Part shown: piece by piece, positions 37,301 to 52,300 of the stretch
How positions within the stretch are numbered: position 1 is the stretch's first letter
Layout: each line of letters starts with the position of its first letter
From: Kryptolebias marmoratus
Taxonomy: Eukaryota; Chordata; Actinopteri; Cyprinodontiformes; Rivulidae
Direction of reading: 5' to 3'
DNA length: 64,000 nucleotides
NCBI RefSeq assembly: GCF_001649575.2
Contig: NC_051443.1
Span: 6,029,138-6,093,137 of the forward strand
The notes under the pieces: model-generated
The model's database searches: none
What the model was told of the DNA's origin: nothing
What the model saw: the letters and a program-made list of their open reading frames with translations, nothing else
Made by a program: the position numbers and the translations under genes

Positions 37301-40300
37301 AGTGACGGTGCCCAGATAGATGAACAAGATGGCGGACAGAGACTGGATATGCAGAGCATCATAGAAGTCACTGGCGAAAAACGGCAGTTTCCTCTTCACA
37401 TCCAGGACGAGACCCCCACAAAATCTAAAGACAGATTCATTCAAGTAAGTTCAGAACTTGTTCATGTTAATGTCCAATTTAAACATAATGGGGGTGCCTG
37501 ATGTGCACAAGCTGTGAAAAAAAAAAATTCAGAAACATTTCTGTGAAAAAGAGGATAAAAGAAAAGAATAGTGTTAATCAACCATTAAAGTACTTCCATT
37601 GCTTGCACTTTTTTGTGGAATATTTCTTCCCTTGAAGCTGCAGATCTTCACTAATAACTCTCAGATACAATCAGGATTATAAACATGAGGATAATACCTT
37701 CATCTGCAAAGCTCACATGAGCTTAAAGTCACATTTAAAAAAGCCCCCTACTTTTTTTTTTTTTAATCTGATGTTTCAGAGGATGATTTTGTGACTTATT
37801 CCATCACATCTTAAATAATTTCTTAAATACTTACTTTCTTGTTCGCTGAAGCTCCTCTCCAACCTGGTGTCCCCCTCCTCCTCCTCCTCCTCCTGCATGG
37901 CCCATATCATGGGGGGTGTCACCATTCAACTGAGGGGCCTCAAACCCAGAATACATGTTCTTCCTTTGAAAATGAAATAAACGCTCCTTCAGTAAACCAA
38001 AGCATGAAATGAAAACTTGTGTTAAATTTCAGAGTGATTTTGTCTTGTTTAAACCTGTCAGATCAGTTTATATAAATACTGTAGATATTAATTAAACTTA
38101 TAGCAGAATCTATCTAGATTATAAAAGTGTGTGACAAATGAAAGCAGAAAAAGTAAACATTTTTATTCACTTGACAGTTAAAAAATGTTCAGCCATTTTT
38201 ATAAATATACATGTCTATTTGTTTCTCACAGTGGAGTTAGGCTTTATGGGTATATGCTGGCCATTTTGGAGTGGAGTTCTGTAAAAAAGTTATGAGTAAT
38301 TAATATCTCACTTGTTGTAGATAACTTTGAGCAACCTCAACTCAGAGAAATAGTTTCATTTTGCCAGGATTGACGAGCTAACAGCTAGTCTGAGCAGCCA
38401 GCTGTAGCACTTCTTGTACATCCTGAAGCAATTCTCCAAGAATATTATAATAGTTCTGTAGAAATAGTTGTAGAATTTGAAACTAATGACACTATAAGAA
38501 GTTTAAATGTTAACTTTTGCATTAATTGTTGTGAAACTTTGAAGATTGGGCTTGGTTTAAGATGACAAAATCTGCTTTAATGTGGGTCCATTCAAACAAG
38601 CTAATATTAACTCGTCATCAAGTCAGAGCGGACAAACCTGCAAAACAGTTTTTGTCATCTTAAAACAACTCATGTTAGTTAAATGATGGTGTGGATTCGA
38701 GCAGACCTTTTGTCTGAGGAGGGCAGAGATTTGGGTGGTTCTATCCTGATGTCAGGGTCCCACTCCCCAGGAGGCAGGACGATCACTTCATCCAGGAACT
38801 CGTCAATACCAGCCAGCAGGTCCTTCCTGTCCTTTGCTTTATAAGCGATATCATGGAAAACCTTCAGAAAGATGTAAAATAACCAACCAATTGAGCTATT
38901 AATAATGCAAAATGTCATGTTTTTATCCAGAATTGTGTATATATATATAACCACCAAGTGTGAAACTACAACATCTTCCAGTCACTTTTTTCCTGGTTCA
39001 TAAGGTGCAAAACATCCCTGACTTCAATTTATGCCACAAAATCATCACTACGCAACCAAAAAAATATACATTTCCATACTTTTGCAGTGTGTCGAAATAT
39101 TGAGCTAATGTTTGTGAAGCTCAGGGCTCAAGTTGAGAATACTGCAGATAAACACACGAGGTGATGACTCAGATACACAAACATTCAACAGGACAGACAT
39201 AGGAAGGCTGTGGGGGTAAAGTTTAACTCGAGGAAATCCAGAAAAAAAAAACACTTCCTAAAGAGTAGAGTTAGGGCCTGTACAGAAAAAAATGTTAACA
39301 GGATCTCTCAGGTTAAGATTCCTAACACCCATAAATAGAAGTTTTCAAACTATTTAGCCTGAAATGCACATTTGGCTTTGTTTTATTTATTTGAAGAACT
39401 ATAAAAGTACTGTAAGTTGTAAGCTGTTAGTTAAACGCTGGTGACAGACTACTGTGGAACTGAACCATTCAGTTCGCCTGCCAGTAGAAATAATTATCTC
39501 ACTGCAAGGAAAAACACAGTGATAATTATTGTTAATCTAGTTTAACCAGTCTGAGCATACCAGGGGACTGAGTTTGAAAATTAGCAGCTGTCTAGAGAAC
39601 ATTTGTACTGAGCAACAGTGACATTAGCATGTAACATTTGCCATGAATTGTCCTCGTTTTAAATAAAATTCAAATAATTAGTTAAAGGCCTGGCATTCCT
39701 TGAAGGGATGCTCATCACCCACTGCCTTTCATTCCCGGGTTTAAACTATGATGATCTTAAGATGAGGAATGATGGAGGTGAAAATAACATCATGAGTGAT
39801 CTCATGTGATCTCATAGATATCATAGATATCATGTGAGATCTAGCAAGATGGGTTAGCAGTCAGAGTATGTGTTAGGGATGACTCTCAGCTACAACCACA
39901 ACAAAGTTTTGCTCTATGTCTGCAAATTTAATTGAATTATAGCCATTTTTGTGTTGACTAATGCTGATTAGCTGTGGCAACCACTTTGAATTAGGTTGAC
40001 TCCAAAAGTTATTCAGTTTTAGATGTACAACTAATAATAAATTTTGACTGTTTTAGTAAAATCCAACCAAGTAGTTCATGAGATATTTTCGTAACAGACA
40101 GACAAACAAATAGTGTTCAAAAATATATTTACAGTAGGTGAGAAAATAATTATTCAGAACTTTTTCCACATAACCCTACTTAAAAAGATTTGAACAGAAA
40201 AATGGGTTCTTTAAACTATTTTTAAGTAAAACTGTTCAAAGGTATACAAATAAATAGGATTTTTTTTAAAAACACTTTGGTATGTAGTGTTTTGCCTTAA

Positions 40301-43300
40301 ACTGGGGTACTATTTAGAAAGTTCTATCCCGTTAGTTTTAGCATTGTCATGTTTTAGCTTATTTAGCCTTCCTGTACATTTCGTTTAGTTTATCTTAGCT
40401 CATACTTTAGATATTGTTAGATTCCTAATTGTTGTTTAGTTAAGCCTTAACTTTATCATGATTTTTTTTAGATTATTTAGCTACTGTTTTGACTGTCTCA
40501 GCACATGCTTAGATATGTCTGGTTTCGTGATTTTATTTAGATTATCCTATATTTCATTTAGATTATACATGATTCATTTAGATTATACATGATTGATGTG
40601 TTTTTCTTTTTTGTGTTTCATTCTGTTTTTGTTTCTGTTGTAAAGCGCTTTGGATCGCCTTGTTGCTGAAAAGTGCTATATAAATAAATCTCACTTCACT
40701 TCACTTCACTTCACTTAAAGGATAAGCTCTAATGCATTATAACAGTGAAAATTGAAACAAATCTTTTATTCTGATACATATGTTTAAAAAAAAATAGGAT
40801 CACAATTTTTTTTAAGTGGAAACAATAAATCTCTGCAGCTAATAATAAACTTTTAAGACATTTGTGCCTCCCAGCAAAATCAGGCCCATTTCATCTCAGG
40901 AGAAATTGGTCAGTTAACTGAACGAACCAAACGTCTCATCATGAAAACCACGTACCTCATCTGACATCAGGGTTGCGATGGCTCTTCCAATCTCACGGTA
41001 AGACTTTGATTTTCCTTTAGGACCCAACAGCACAAAAAGAAATCTAAACAACAAACAGATAAAGAGATGTAGAAAGTTTATTTTTCACAAGTATGTTAAA
41101 CAGTTGTTTTAGTCAGGAACAGGTTGTTTTTTTTCCAGCTGAGTACCTTGTGGGCACGGGGACTTCAGTAAGCGCCCCCAGCATAACGGCCTGCTGCAGA
41201 CGGACAAAAGCCACAAAGGGGGTTTCCAGGAAGTCCACCTCTCCAACGAGGACATTTGATGCCTCAGCGTCACGGGGCAACTTTTTCATGAACTTATTTT
41301 TCAGCTGTTGAGAGGAAAAGAAAGTGTTTTTACTTTTTATAAACTCATAGAAACAGGTAGAGCCTGCCCTTTCCTTCAATTATGTAGCAAAAGTACCATG
41401 ACTTTATGCCATCTGATAAACCCATTTTACTACAGTATATATCCAAAGTCTACATTCTGTACAAGCTGGACTTGGCAAAAGAACAAACACAAAAACGCCG
41501 ATGGGTCACAGTATTACAATCACTCAAAGGTGTAGCTAATAATGCAGACATTGTGCATAGGGGAAAATCTTGACTCCTGGCATTTACTCGGAAGTTACTT
41601 TGACACACCGAACCCTCCTCAAAGGTTGATGAAAACCACTCCCAATGGCAACAAGAATTATTCATTAAAAGACGATAACAGAATCCGGTATAACGAAAAA
41701 AATGATCAGGAACAACTCATGGAACAAGATGCTCTGAGGATTACAGGATCATTTATGAACTTGATTAAAGCAGAGGCTTTCAGCACTATATTAAAAATTG
41801 ACTTTGGTGGTAAAAATTATTGGTGTAAACTGTTGATTTAAAGAAAAAATCCCATGTAAGTAGATGATCAACTAAAGTGTTGATCTAAAATACAAAAGAT
41901 CAAAGTATTTTGACAAATCTAAAGTTTCCTTTAAGTGATGTTCTATCAAATAAACATTAATAGTTTGTACCTTATCAGCTATGACACTGGTCAAAGAGCA
42001 CAGATTACTGAGAAAGATGCAAAAGTCTTCATCCAGGCTAGCCAATAATATGTTTTCTTTACTCAAAAACAACATACTGGTGTGAAAGAACACTTCATTA
42101 ATTAATTAATAAACCTCTACACATCTGCACAGCACCATTTGTTTAGTTTATTCCAGTTTTCCTACCCGAACAACATCTGTGTTATTACTCAGATGTTTGA
42201 GGGCTGGACACAGACCTTTATGAGTCGATGGTGTCGAGGCTGCTGAATGTATAACACAGTAACACGAATGTTGAGAAAACATCAACAAACTAAACAAGGG
42301 ATGCATGCAATGGTGAAGAGCTTTAATATCAGCTAATGCAGTGTTCTTTCACATCAAAGCAACAACACTTTTTAAGAGGTTATATAAAACAGGCCCTTGT
42401 TTGGCTAACCATTAGCTTAGCGTGGAAAAAGACTTCTGTTTTCTTCATACTCTTTGCTCTACGGCTGATGTCATGGCTGATAAGGTGCTAACTATTATTA
42501 GCTATTTGACGGAACATCACTTCAAAAATCACCAGACTACCCTTGTAAATGTTGTTACAGTTTAACGGCACAGCTTTTATCTCACGCAGTCTGTCACACT
42601 TCAGCAGTCCACAGTTACTCCATCTTGAGCCGTGACACGGAGAGTGACAGCGCGCAAACATTCGACAACAGAAACTCACACAACAGAGACAGAGAACTTT
42701 TGTTGCTCCAAGCGGAAGAAATCCCTGTGAGTTTCACACACAAGGCAACAGGCAGCCCTGCAGAGCAGAGACCACAGCAGCTCTCCTGTAATTAAAAAAA
42801 CAAACTAAGCATTGACACATTACCTGGTCCTTCTCTGGTTTGTCAGAGAAATCACCCAGGCTGTTGGAAGTCAGGTTACGGTGGGAAGTAGTTGGACTCC
42901 CTGTGCAGAGGGGATAAATTGGTTAATTGAAAGAGTAAATATGACTTTTTTATTAGAAGAAAGGTAAGTAAGATAAAAGAAAAGCCAGGAGGAAAGTATA
43001 TTAAAAGAGGCAGAAGCATCAGCTAAAAGTGGCAAGACTTGAGCTTTAAGGCTAATGCCAGATGGGCATTCATTTAGGGGCAAGACTTTACTCAGAAGAT
43101 CCATCTGAATGGCCTTCACCACAGGAAGTGGGGGACTCATAGAAGCAGTACATGGTGGAGAATGACCCACAGAGATGTTCTGATGGGCCGTACCAAAGAT
43201 CAGGTATTATATTAGTCCATGAATAAAAAAGATTTATTAACGTAAACAGGCAAAAAAAAAGGGTGGTGGGAGGTGGGGGTTGGGGGCGGTAAGAGGCCTG

Positions 43301-46300
43301 AAAGGTTGAGAAAAACTGATTTAGTCCCTCCAGAGAAAGGAGAGCGGGATATGTAGTCATCTCACATCTGCTGCAGAAAGATGCTGCTCATGAAATTACT
43401 CACAGATGTGTAAACTATGGAGCTTAGTTCGATGCAGTAGATTTCATCATCGCTGTTATGTTGGAGCACACTTTACACCAATTCAGCTTTCTGTTGCCAA
43501 ACAAATATTTAGCTAAGAACACAAGACTGTTTCCACATCTGCTTCAGATGGAGAGCTGAATAAGTAAAATTATTATTATAATTATTATTATTATTATTTG
43601 GCCATTATTCTCCCGTTTCAGTCACTATTTTTGATTCACTGCTCCTCCTGCAGTTTTTAAAATACCCATACAAAACATTTATTAAAACATGCAGTTTGAT
43701 ACTGGGAATACTGTGCTTTCACTTTTGGTAGCACTACATCTTACAACATAAATCAATTAAAATTAAAAAAGGAAATTCCTGGTAAACAACAATGGGATTT
43801 TGGTAAAACGAGTGAAAAACCACAGCCATATTTGGAGCTCTATGGCTCAGATGTACTTCACAGTAGAAACATCATCCAAAGCTTAAACAGGTCACAGAAA
43901 ATTGGGCTTTATATGTCTGAACTGGTATTTTGACATCTTTAGTGGTTTTTACACAATCACAGTGTAAGTTTTATGATTTTAACCACATAATGTTTAATTT
44001 GGAGTGTAATCAGATCACACACTAACGTTTGAGCTGACTAAACCTTAAAGACTTTGGTAACTATTGATTTGCAGTAAATGTGCACTTTTTAGATAGTTTT
44101 TACATCAAAACATAGGTATTTCTATCTTTTTTTCACCCGGTGCATCAGTCGGACTTGGGGCTTTCTCCCAAAGCTCTGTGTACATACACCCAAACTTTTA
44201 TTGACTTCCACTGTATCTGAGCTCTCAACGTTCTCTTCAAAACTGTAAGTGAAGGGTCTTCTTTTTGTTGCATCTCCTACATACTCTTCTGTAGACACAA
44301 AATTTAACACATATGTCCACCAGACGTTTCTGCTGCTCACAGTTCAAGAATGTCCTTGATATGATTTATAGCTTTTTGCACAACTGTTTGAAGCTCAGTT
44401 TCTACTCTGTGTTTGTCTGCACTGTGTGCTGCCTCTTGCCTTTCTGCTCCCCATAAAGGTAGCAATCGCCACGACAACCACTGACTCAGCAAATTCTGAC
44501 TCAGTGGATCTTTTATCTATTTATTATTTAAGGAAAATGGAATAAAGGTCTCTACAAATTTAGTATTTAAAGTCCCCCAAAAAGACATTTAAAAAGGCAA
44601 ACAGGAAGAGGTTTTACCCTGAAGTTTTAAAATATAAATCTGTCTTTGTTATAACTTAGATTATTACAAAAATAAGCAACAGAATACTATTGGGTTTTAT
44701 AAAAGACAGGTATTGGCATTACACGTACTAGCAACCCTTCAAAATTTCTGCAGAAATGTTTGAGTTCAGTACTACTTTTCTTTTTTCTCCCTCTAACATA
44801 TGTTAGTTTTTTTGAAAGAAAATATCTTAACAATTTTAAACCGGAGGGCAGTGACCTCACTTACAGAGGTATCCAGTGCTGGAGCTCCTCCTGACCTCAC
44901 ATGATTTCAGCGAGTCTCGTGGAGTTAAAAAAGGCAAAGAGGGCTCGAGGGAGTAGCATGCTGCAAGACCCCCGATGCAGGAAGTCAGAGACAGCGCAAA
45001 CCACAAGAGGAAAAGGGGAAAAAACAGGAAAAGAACAAAAAAGAAGACAAGTGAAAGGTTGCATGAGAAAATACACAAGTCTGGAACAGAAGTTGGTGTC
45101 AGAGAGGAAATAAACAAAAAGTTGAAAAAAAGCGGAAAGTGAAGGTACAAAACAATTAAAGCTGTAAGTTTTTATACTACCGTTTTCCGGGCTTGAGAAC
45201 AGCCTACTTGCGCTGGAAACACTCTTGCCAATATCAGCAAGAGAACGTAAGTTGGACTTCTTGGTCTGGTGGCGATGCTTTCTTAGCAGAGTATACATAA
45301 CCTTCTCCTTCAGGTCTGCCTTTAACTGTCCGTTTTCAATCTGGCTGTCAGTGATCATCTCTGTTAAAAATAGCCAATAAAGATCAAGACAGCGTCGTTC
45401 TCTGATTCTTTGAAATCTTTGACCCTGTTTTGGAGCCCACTTACCAACAACCTGAGGCAGCGTGGAGGCCTCCATGTCCAGCATGATCGTGCCCTTCTCG
45501 ATGCATGATTTGAGCTCCATCAAGCTGTGCAAGGACAGCGTGGCAACGTGAGGCTTACTCCAACGTTCGCCACCCTTCTCCACCTTCTCCTCAAACTTGA
45601 TCCATCTAGACGGAGGATGAAGAAGACACGGGCGCAGAGAAAAGGTTACATTTGTTTGGGCAATACAAAAAAAGCAACAGGCTTAATTCTTTTATCAACA
45701 AAGCAAACGCAAAGCATTTAGAATTAGTCACAGTTCACAAGAATAAGGGATGCACGACAGCATGGAAATAAAAAATCACTGGATTTGAAAAAGATCAAGC
45801 TGGCACCAGCGTGTCGTCTGTCTTCTGCAGCGTTCAGACCACACATGGTTCAGTGGAAGAAACAGGACTTTGTTGCCTCCTGGGATTAGCCTTGTCCCGA
45901 AGGTAAAACTCATGGACAAGGATTCTTTTTAATAATAACGCGTCACATGTCACAGCTACAAAGAGCCATTCTCCTGAGTCCCGAGGATGGGGTTTCCTCT
46001 GAGGATAGAGTATCCCTTTGGCTGAGCTCCACACGCCTGTGATCTGCTGTCTCGCTGGGACAGGGGACACAGTCCACTTTAAGGAGTTCATTAACATCCA
46101 CTCCCATGTGACCCCAGTTTTCCAAAACTGGCCAAAAATAATTACAAGAACTGAAGAAGAATGTTCTTTGGACTTAAACTTTACTCAATATTTGAGCCTT
46201 TTAACAAATTCCTCCTAATGTGTTCCAAAGCAACTGCAACAGTAAGTCCTGGTCTGGTCATGTGAAGGTTTCTGCCTTTTCCTGATCTCATAGGGGAGGT

Positions 46301-49300
46301 AGAACAAATCCCAATCAGATAAGAGTATACTGGGAGTATGCTGGAAGTTCATTGGAGTATGGCCTATTTCCTTTCAGTCTTGAACTATGATCAGATTGTG
46401 TTCCAAGTTTCAGGGCTGTGAAGCAGGAAATTTCCGACCCAACTGGTTGCTCGTTTTTTTTACCTAGGGTTACCCCCTCTTATGGGACATCTGGCTCAGT
46501 GACTCACCTGGCTGTCTCCTTCCACTCCATCTCCTGCCCGTCCACGGACAGAAGCTCATCCAGCTCGGTGAAGAGCTGAGGAGGTGGTGGGCCGTCATCC
46601 TCCTCTCCGAGGATGAACCGAATCCTCTCAGCAGGAGAAACTGCAGGGAGAAACAAGAACACCAATGACCATCTAGAATCAGTTTATGGTTTTCAAGATA
46701 CAAAAGCCATCCAAAGGTTCTAGCTTTGAAAAATTTATATTAGTGCTACACTCTAAAAATTGTAATGATGTTACTCTGTTCTTTAAATCAGATAAAATGC
46801 AAGATTAAGATCAAGATTAAAAAACAAGAAAGTGAACATTACTGCCTTGGACACAAGCTCCAGTGTCCAAGGCTGAACTTCTCTCCAAAAATATATTTCA
46901 TCTGTCAGTAGAATACATACACAACACATTCTTAAAGTAGATGCATCTCATGAAAACATTTTCAACGTGTATTCAAAATTTCATGCTCATTTTCATCGTG
47001 AAAGAGCTTGGGTCCAATTCTTAACTGGTTTTGACAAATACAGGATAAGAGATGGACAATTTTTGTGTCCCTTCATGATTTTTATTAAGAAAGATTGTCT
47101 CGTGGTGTACCTCAAGTTTCAATTCCTGGTTCAGTTTTATTTAGTTTTTATCTGCTTCCTCTTGTGCATGTCAATCAGAAACATAATGTAATATATTATA
47201 ATTGGTAGAAAAAAAAAGATCTTTAGTTGTACATTTCCTTACTTTCGGATGATGTAGACATTTTGAACTAATTTATACAATGTATTAATTATATTTATGT
47301 TTGGATCATATCTTCTTACATCTAATAAAGTCACATTAAAATAAAGTCACATTAATCATGACAAACTGGTATTTTATCATTTGAGAAATATTTTAAGAAG
47401 TTCCTATCAAACTCCAATTCTAAAAAAAAAAGATAAGAATTATTCTTGCATTTGTTACAAGTAGGTTGATCAATTGTAAAGCTGTTTTACAGGTCTCCTA
47501 AAATGTTTAACCAACATAAACAATCCTATTCACATTTATATGAATATGGGTTTGTACTGTAAATCTTTCAGGCAATGTTCGTTTGTTTGCCTGTTAGCAA
47601 AATATCTCTTGAACTTCTTGATGGATTTTAATGAAACTGACAAAATAATCATTGGGTATAAATCTACAGTTGATTAACTTTTAAAAATTAAAGCTGAATG
47701 TTAAAACTAATTAATATTAGCAAACCTAAAACTGGATGTAACAGTCAATTTTAAAGATACTGACCTACAATTTGGTGTGGTAGTTGCTGAGAGTCATTTC
47801 CAACCCGTGTGTGAGATTGTGCATAATGTCATTACCAAGATTTGCTAAAAACGACCATAACTGTCATTTTTCAACATCAAAAGATCATCTTAGTTTAAAA
47901 CATTGGCATAAAAGGTGGTGAGTATTACTTCAACAAAATAAATAGACATTTATTTTTGATTGCATTTTGAATTTTTATACAGAAACCAATAAAAACAAAA
48001 CAGAACAAAAAGTTAACTACCGCTTTATAAGCTATAATCAATAGCAATGATGAATAAAAAGGAAATAATCTCTGGTTAATGTTTTATATGCAATTATGTC
48101 AAAGTACGTTCATGTGCCATAAAAGAAATTGCACCTATCTAAACTGCACAGGGTGTGTCAGGTAAAAACCTTTGATAGTCATGATTACTGTAAGACAAAT
48201 GATAAAGAGTTGTTTGCTTGTAGCAACATTCTACATGTTAGAAGATCCTTCAACAAACTGTGAGACAACATGGTGAAAACATGATACCCAAAGAGTAGTT
48301 TGTTCGCCATTAATAAATTAAAATTTTAAAAACAGAGCTTAAAGCCATGCTTCGGACTACAGCCTGAAAATTAAACTGCAAAAGAATCAGTCAGCAGGAA
48401 AATGATTCCAGACACACATTAAAAGCCAAGAAGGGAAATGTCCTAAAAGAAGGAAATAGAGAGCTCTGGAATGTTCAAGTCAAAGGCCAGATTTGGATCC
48501 AGATTTAAATTTGCCCTTTGACCCCTCCGGCATTCGAAATGGGCTCTACGTGCATCCAGCAACTGAAGGAATTTTGTAGCGGTGGGTGGCCAAAAGTTTG
48601 TGCAAGGTGATGCCAGAGAGAGGGATGTCACATACTGTACGTTCCCCAACGAACAACAAAATCTGTTGGCATATAGTATTTGCAGACTCTACAGATGGCA
48701 AAAAACTCATTGTTGATGATGTGTCACTGTTTTCAGAGCACAATGTCTTCTTGTTGAAATATATCCAAAAATTTTCCACTTTGCTACGAAACTCTACAAA
48801 TAAATACACACACCAGGAAGGTATAAAGCAGCTTCTTTATGGGCAGTAACATGACTCAATGAAAACAAAAGCAATCACGAGAAAAAACAGTTTCCTTCCT
48901 TCTGAGAAAGATTTGAATCAGAAGATCATAATACGAATTTGCATTAAAAAATAATCCAAGTGCTCTTTCTTGTAGGAAAGGTTAAGACATGTTCAAAACA
49001 ACAGTCACCCAATGAGAAAGCATGTCTTGTTTTCTTTTAATTAATGAGTTAATTGTAGGAGGAAATACTTGTTCCTGTCAAAACTACGAGGTCAAAATTG
49101 TGCAACTGTGTTCGGTAAGGAGGAAGACACAAGAAGCTATTTGTGTTACATACAAATCAGGGCTCTGCCTTTGCAACGTAACAGTGCGTGTAACCTTCTA
49201 ATCCTGAAAAAGTGCACAAGGGCTTAATTTAGGGTGGTTGTTTTTAAACCAGTACAGTTGGAGCTAAACTTAAGCTAAGTTAAGGAGAAGATCAGTGAAG

Positions 49301-52300
49301 TGGAGAAAGCTTTAGAGGGTCATCTCATACACCGGCATCTTTCTGCACAGTCCACACATCCAACTGGACACATATGACAACCTTGGAATTTCTCTGGTGT
49401 CCTTTTACGAATATGCCAACTTGCAAAAAAATGTGTGCACTCTATGACACCATATGTTGTACACAGAGCCATCCAACGTCTCCGAACTCCACTCCGGTGT
49501 TATCATTGAAAACCTGACCTCTGTTGTGGTTGCACACAACCTTTGAGTGGACAGCTCCAAGGGTTTCTCACAATCAACAGGATTACAGGGATTTAGATAA
49601 AAGCCAAAACAGCAGAAAATCCAACAAGTGGAGGACTGTATGCAGTGTCAACTGGTATTTGTGTTTCCAGTTTTCACTTCTGTCTTTTTTGAACCACATC
49701 ACATTTGACGGAAGCGAGCTTTGTGTTCATGTCCTGCCTCAGCATCTTCTTCTCTCACATTCTGACATTTCAACACATCGTGCTTTCAGAAGACTATACA
49801 CATCATTGAAACACACACACTGATATACATCTTATGAAGTGGGGACTAACAAAAAAAGTCAGGAGAGAAAAAGGGAAAAAGTCAAGTTCATTTGTTCCCC
49901 CACATAGGGTCAGCCAGTTGGTTCACCGCTAAACAGCAAGAAAAATGTTTATTCCCATCATAGATAATAATTTACAAGGGTCTACCCTCAAATTCAACCT
50001 TACACCACTATTTACACCCCTGACTTCCAAAAGAGATACTGTCTGATAGGAGAGAGGCAGTGTGTTTGTGTGTGTGTGTTTAAAAGGAGGCATTTAGTGT
50101 TTTGTTTTAATGTCTTCTCTGTTTAGTTTAGTTCCACTTGTGTCTCGACGCCTGCTGGTTTACAGTCTGATATCGATTCAACGGATCAACGACCAGCAAC
50201 AGTGTTGGCTTTCAGATAAATGTCATGTTTTAATCATACACATACAAAAAAATGTAAAAAAAATAAATAAATCAAGAGAGGGCATTGAAGCATTGAGTTC
50301 AAAACAAACACATTTTTGGATAATTAATTTAAAAAAAAAAAAAAAAAAAAAAGGCCTAAATCAGTTAAAGTAATGTCTAAAGGATGGAGAATGGCTCTCA
50401 GGTGGAAATCCAAACTAATTAAATTAAAAGCCCAACATCCCTTAATGGAATCCATAATGCCTGCCGCCTTTAATGCCAACATTTTAAACTAAGATCCTCC
50501 TATATTGAGAAATAACAAACTTAAAGCTTTTTTGGTTTAACCTTGAAAATCACATGATCAAAGATGTTGCGCAATCTGTAAGTGGTCAAAGTATGTGTTG
50601 GGGATGACTCACATAGTACTTCTACAAATTTTAGCTCAATATCTGTAAAACTGACTGACTTATAGTCATTTTGGTTTTTTTCTAAAGTTATTTAGCTGTG
50701 GTGACCATCTTGTATCAGGTTGACTGCAAAGGTTAATCAGTTGTAGATGTACATCCAGTGTAACTATTACTAAATCAGTGTGCATTTCCAATACATTGTC
50801 TGCCCATTACCTTATGTAAGCAGTTCAAAAGATTAAAAAAAGGTAAAAGACAAAGACACACAAACCCTGCAAGTGTGATTTTGCAGTATTGATAACATTC
50901 TGTGGCCATGTACAAATATTCAAATTCTTTTCACGATAATCAAATCAAGCCTGCGACATCCAGATAGGGGGATTAATGTAAACAAAGCACTTATCACATC
51001 AAGGCACCTTTGGATGACTAAGCACACAGGCTGGTTTAAACCTGACCATGAGGTGCAACATGGGATTATAGCGTCAGAGAAGAGAGGATTACTCAGGAGT
51101 ACATCTGCGGCATCGAGTCTGAGAACCGACGCCTGCATGGTCAAGAAGAGTTGGGGGAAACAAATCGAGGATGAAACGTCACTGGTGACATTTCCACCTT
51201 TTTTTTTTTTGGAAAGGTGCACTGCCTTACACAGCTTAGTCAATGTTATTTTATTTTATTTATTTATTTTTACACACACACCAGAGCTCATTTTCTCTGC
51301 TCTGACCTGAAACAGTCATGTGGTGGAAACATGACAGAACAGCTGTACATTCCTCCAGACTTTATGTCCGTATTTTCAACGTGTCGTGGAATTTTTACAA
51401 GTAAACTTGTAAGTTTTGAAAACCATTTGGAAGTATCTAATTTTGCTATTTCCCCCCCAAAAAACACAACTACTCACGCAGAAAAGTACATCTCATCTCA
51501 ACACATTAACATGAGAATCCCAGTTAGCATTCTCAGAAACAACTAAAACCAGAAGAGCTGTTTGTTTATCCAGTGGTATGTGATGAGCAAGAGCACCTGA
51601 GAAAGTTATTATTTTTAGTTAGATCCCAACAATAAGTCCTACACATGTGCAAGCAGGTAAAACTGATTCCTTAAACCATGAGCTGAAGTTGCGAAAGATT
51701 GAGTTTTTTTCAACGGATGGTGTTTGTGGGTATTCGAGTTTTTAAACCAGCACTTATTTCCGCTTTTCACTTAGTGAAAAATGAGCACATTCAACCTGGT
51801 GCCAACTGGAGCTAAAGCTCCTGGACTGAACCCACGTTGAAGTCTTTCCCAGGAAAAAAGAAAAGCCAGATGTTGGTGCACCTTAATGTTTTTTTAAATC
51901 ATAAATTTTCCACATTTTGTATTCTGAATTTCCATGCGAGTACGAGAAGACACTTCTCGTTTTTTTAAGAAGTTAACCAACTGCAAGCTAGTTTGGCAAA
52001 AAAAAAAAAACAGTTTTAGGTATCCTGTCACCCCCCCGCCCCGCCCAATCCCATATGTATGGGCTGGGAGGCCGACCACTTGGCTTTCCTCCTGCTCTTA
52101 GTCCTCATCTCAAACTTATTTTAACGCAGTAACTGCTTCCTCCCCCAAGGATAACACCCTCCCATTATGTCTGCTTTGTGACTGAGCCATTTTAGGTGAA
52201 TTCCAGTATTGTAAAGTATAATTGTACGTCTCAGTGTTAATGTTTAGTATTCGTTTAAAACACTGGTTCCAAATCATTAAGTTGACTCCAAAAGCTGTTA

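Noticed and set aside
41542..41841. 99-residue plus frame in intron 7
   Set aside because: No similarity, no splice context and on the opposite strand of an active gene; length is within chance.
44897..45180. Hydrophobic continuation of the frame after slc4a4 exon 6
   Set aside because: It runs through the donor GTAGTA into intron; the Phe/Leu-rich string is translated T-rich intron, and exon 7 is found at 42824-42900.
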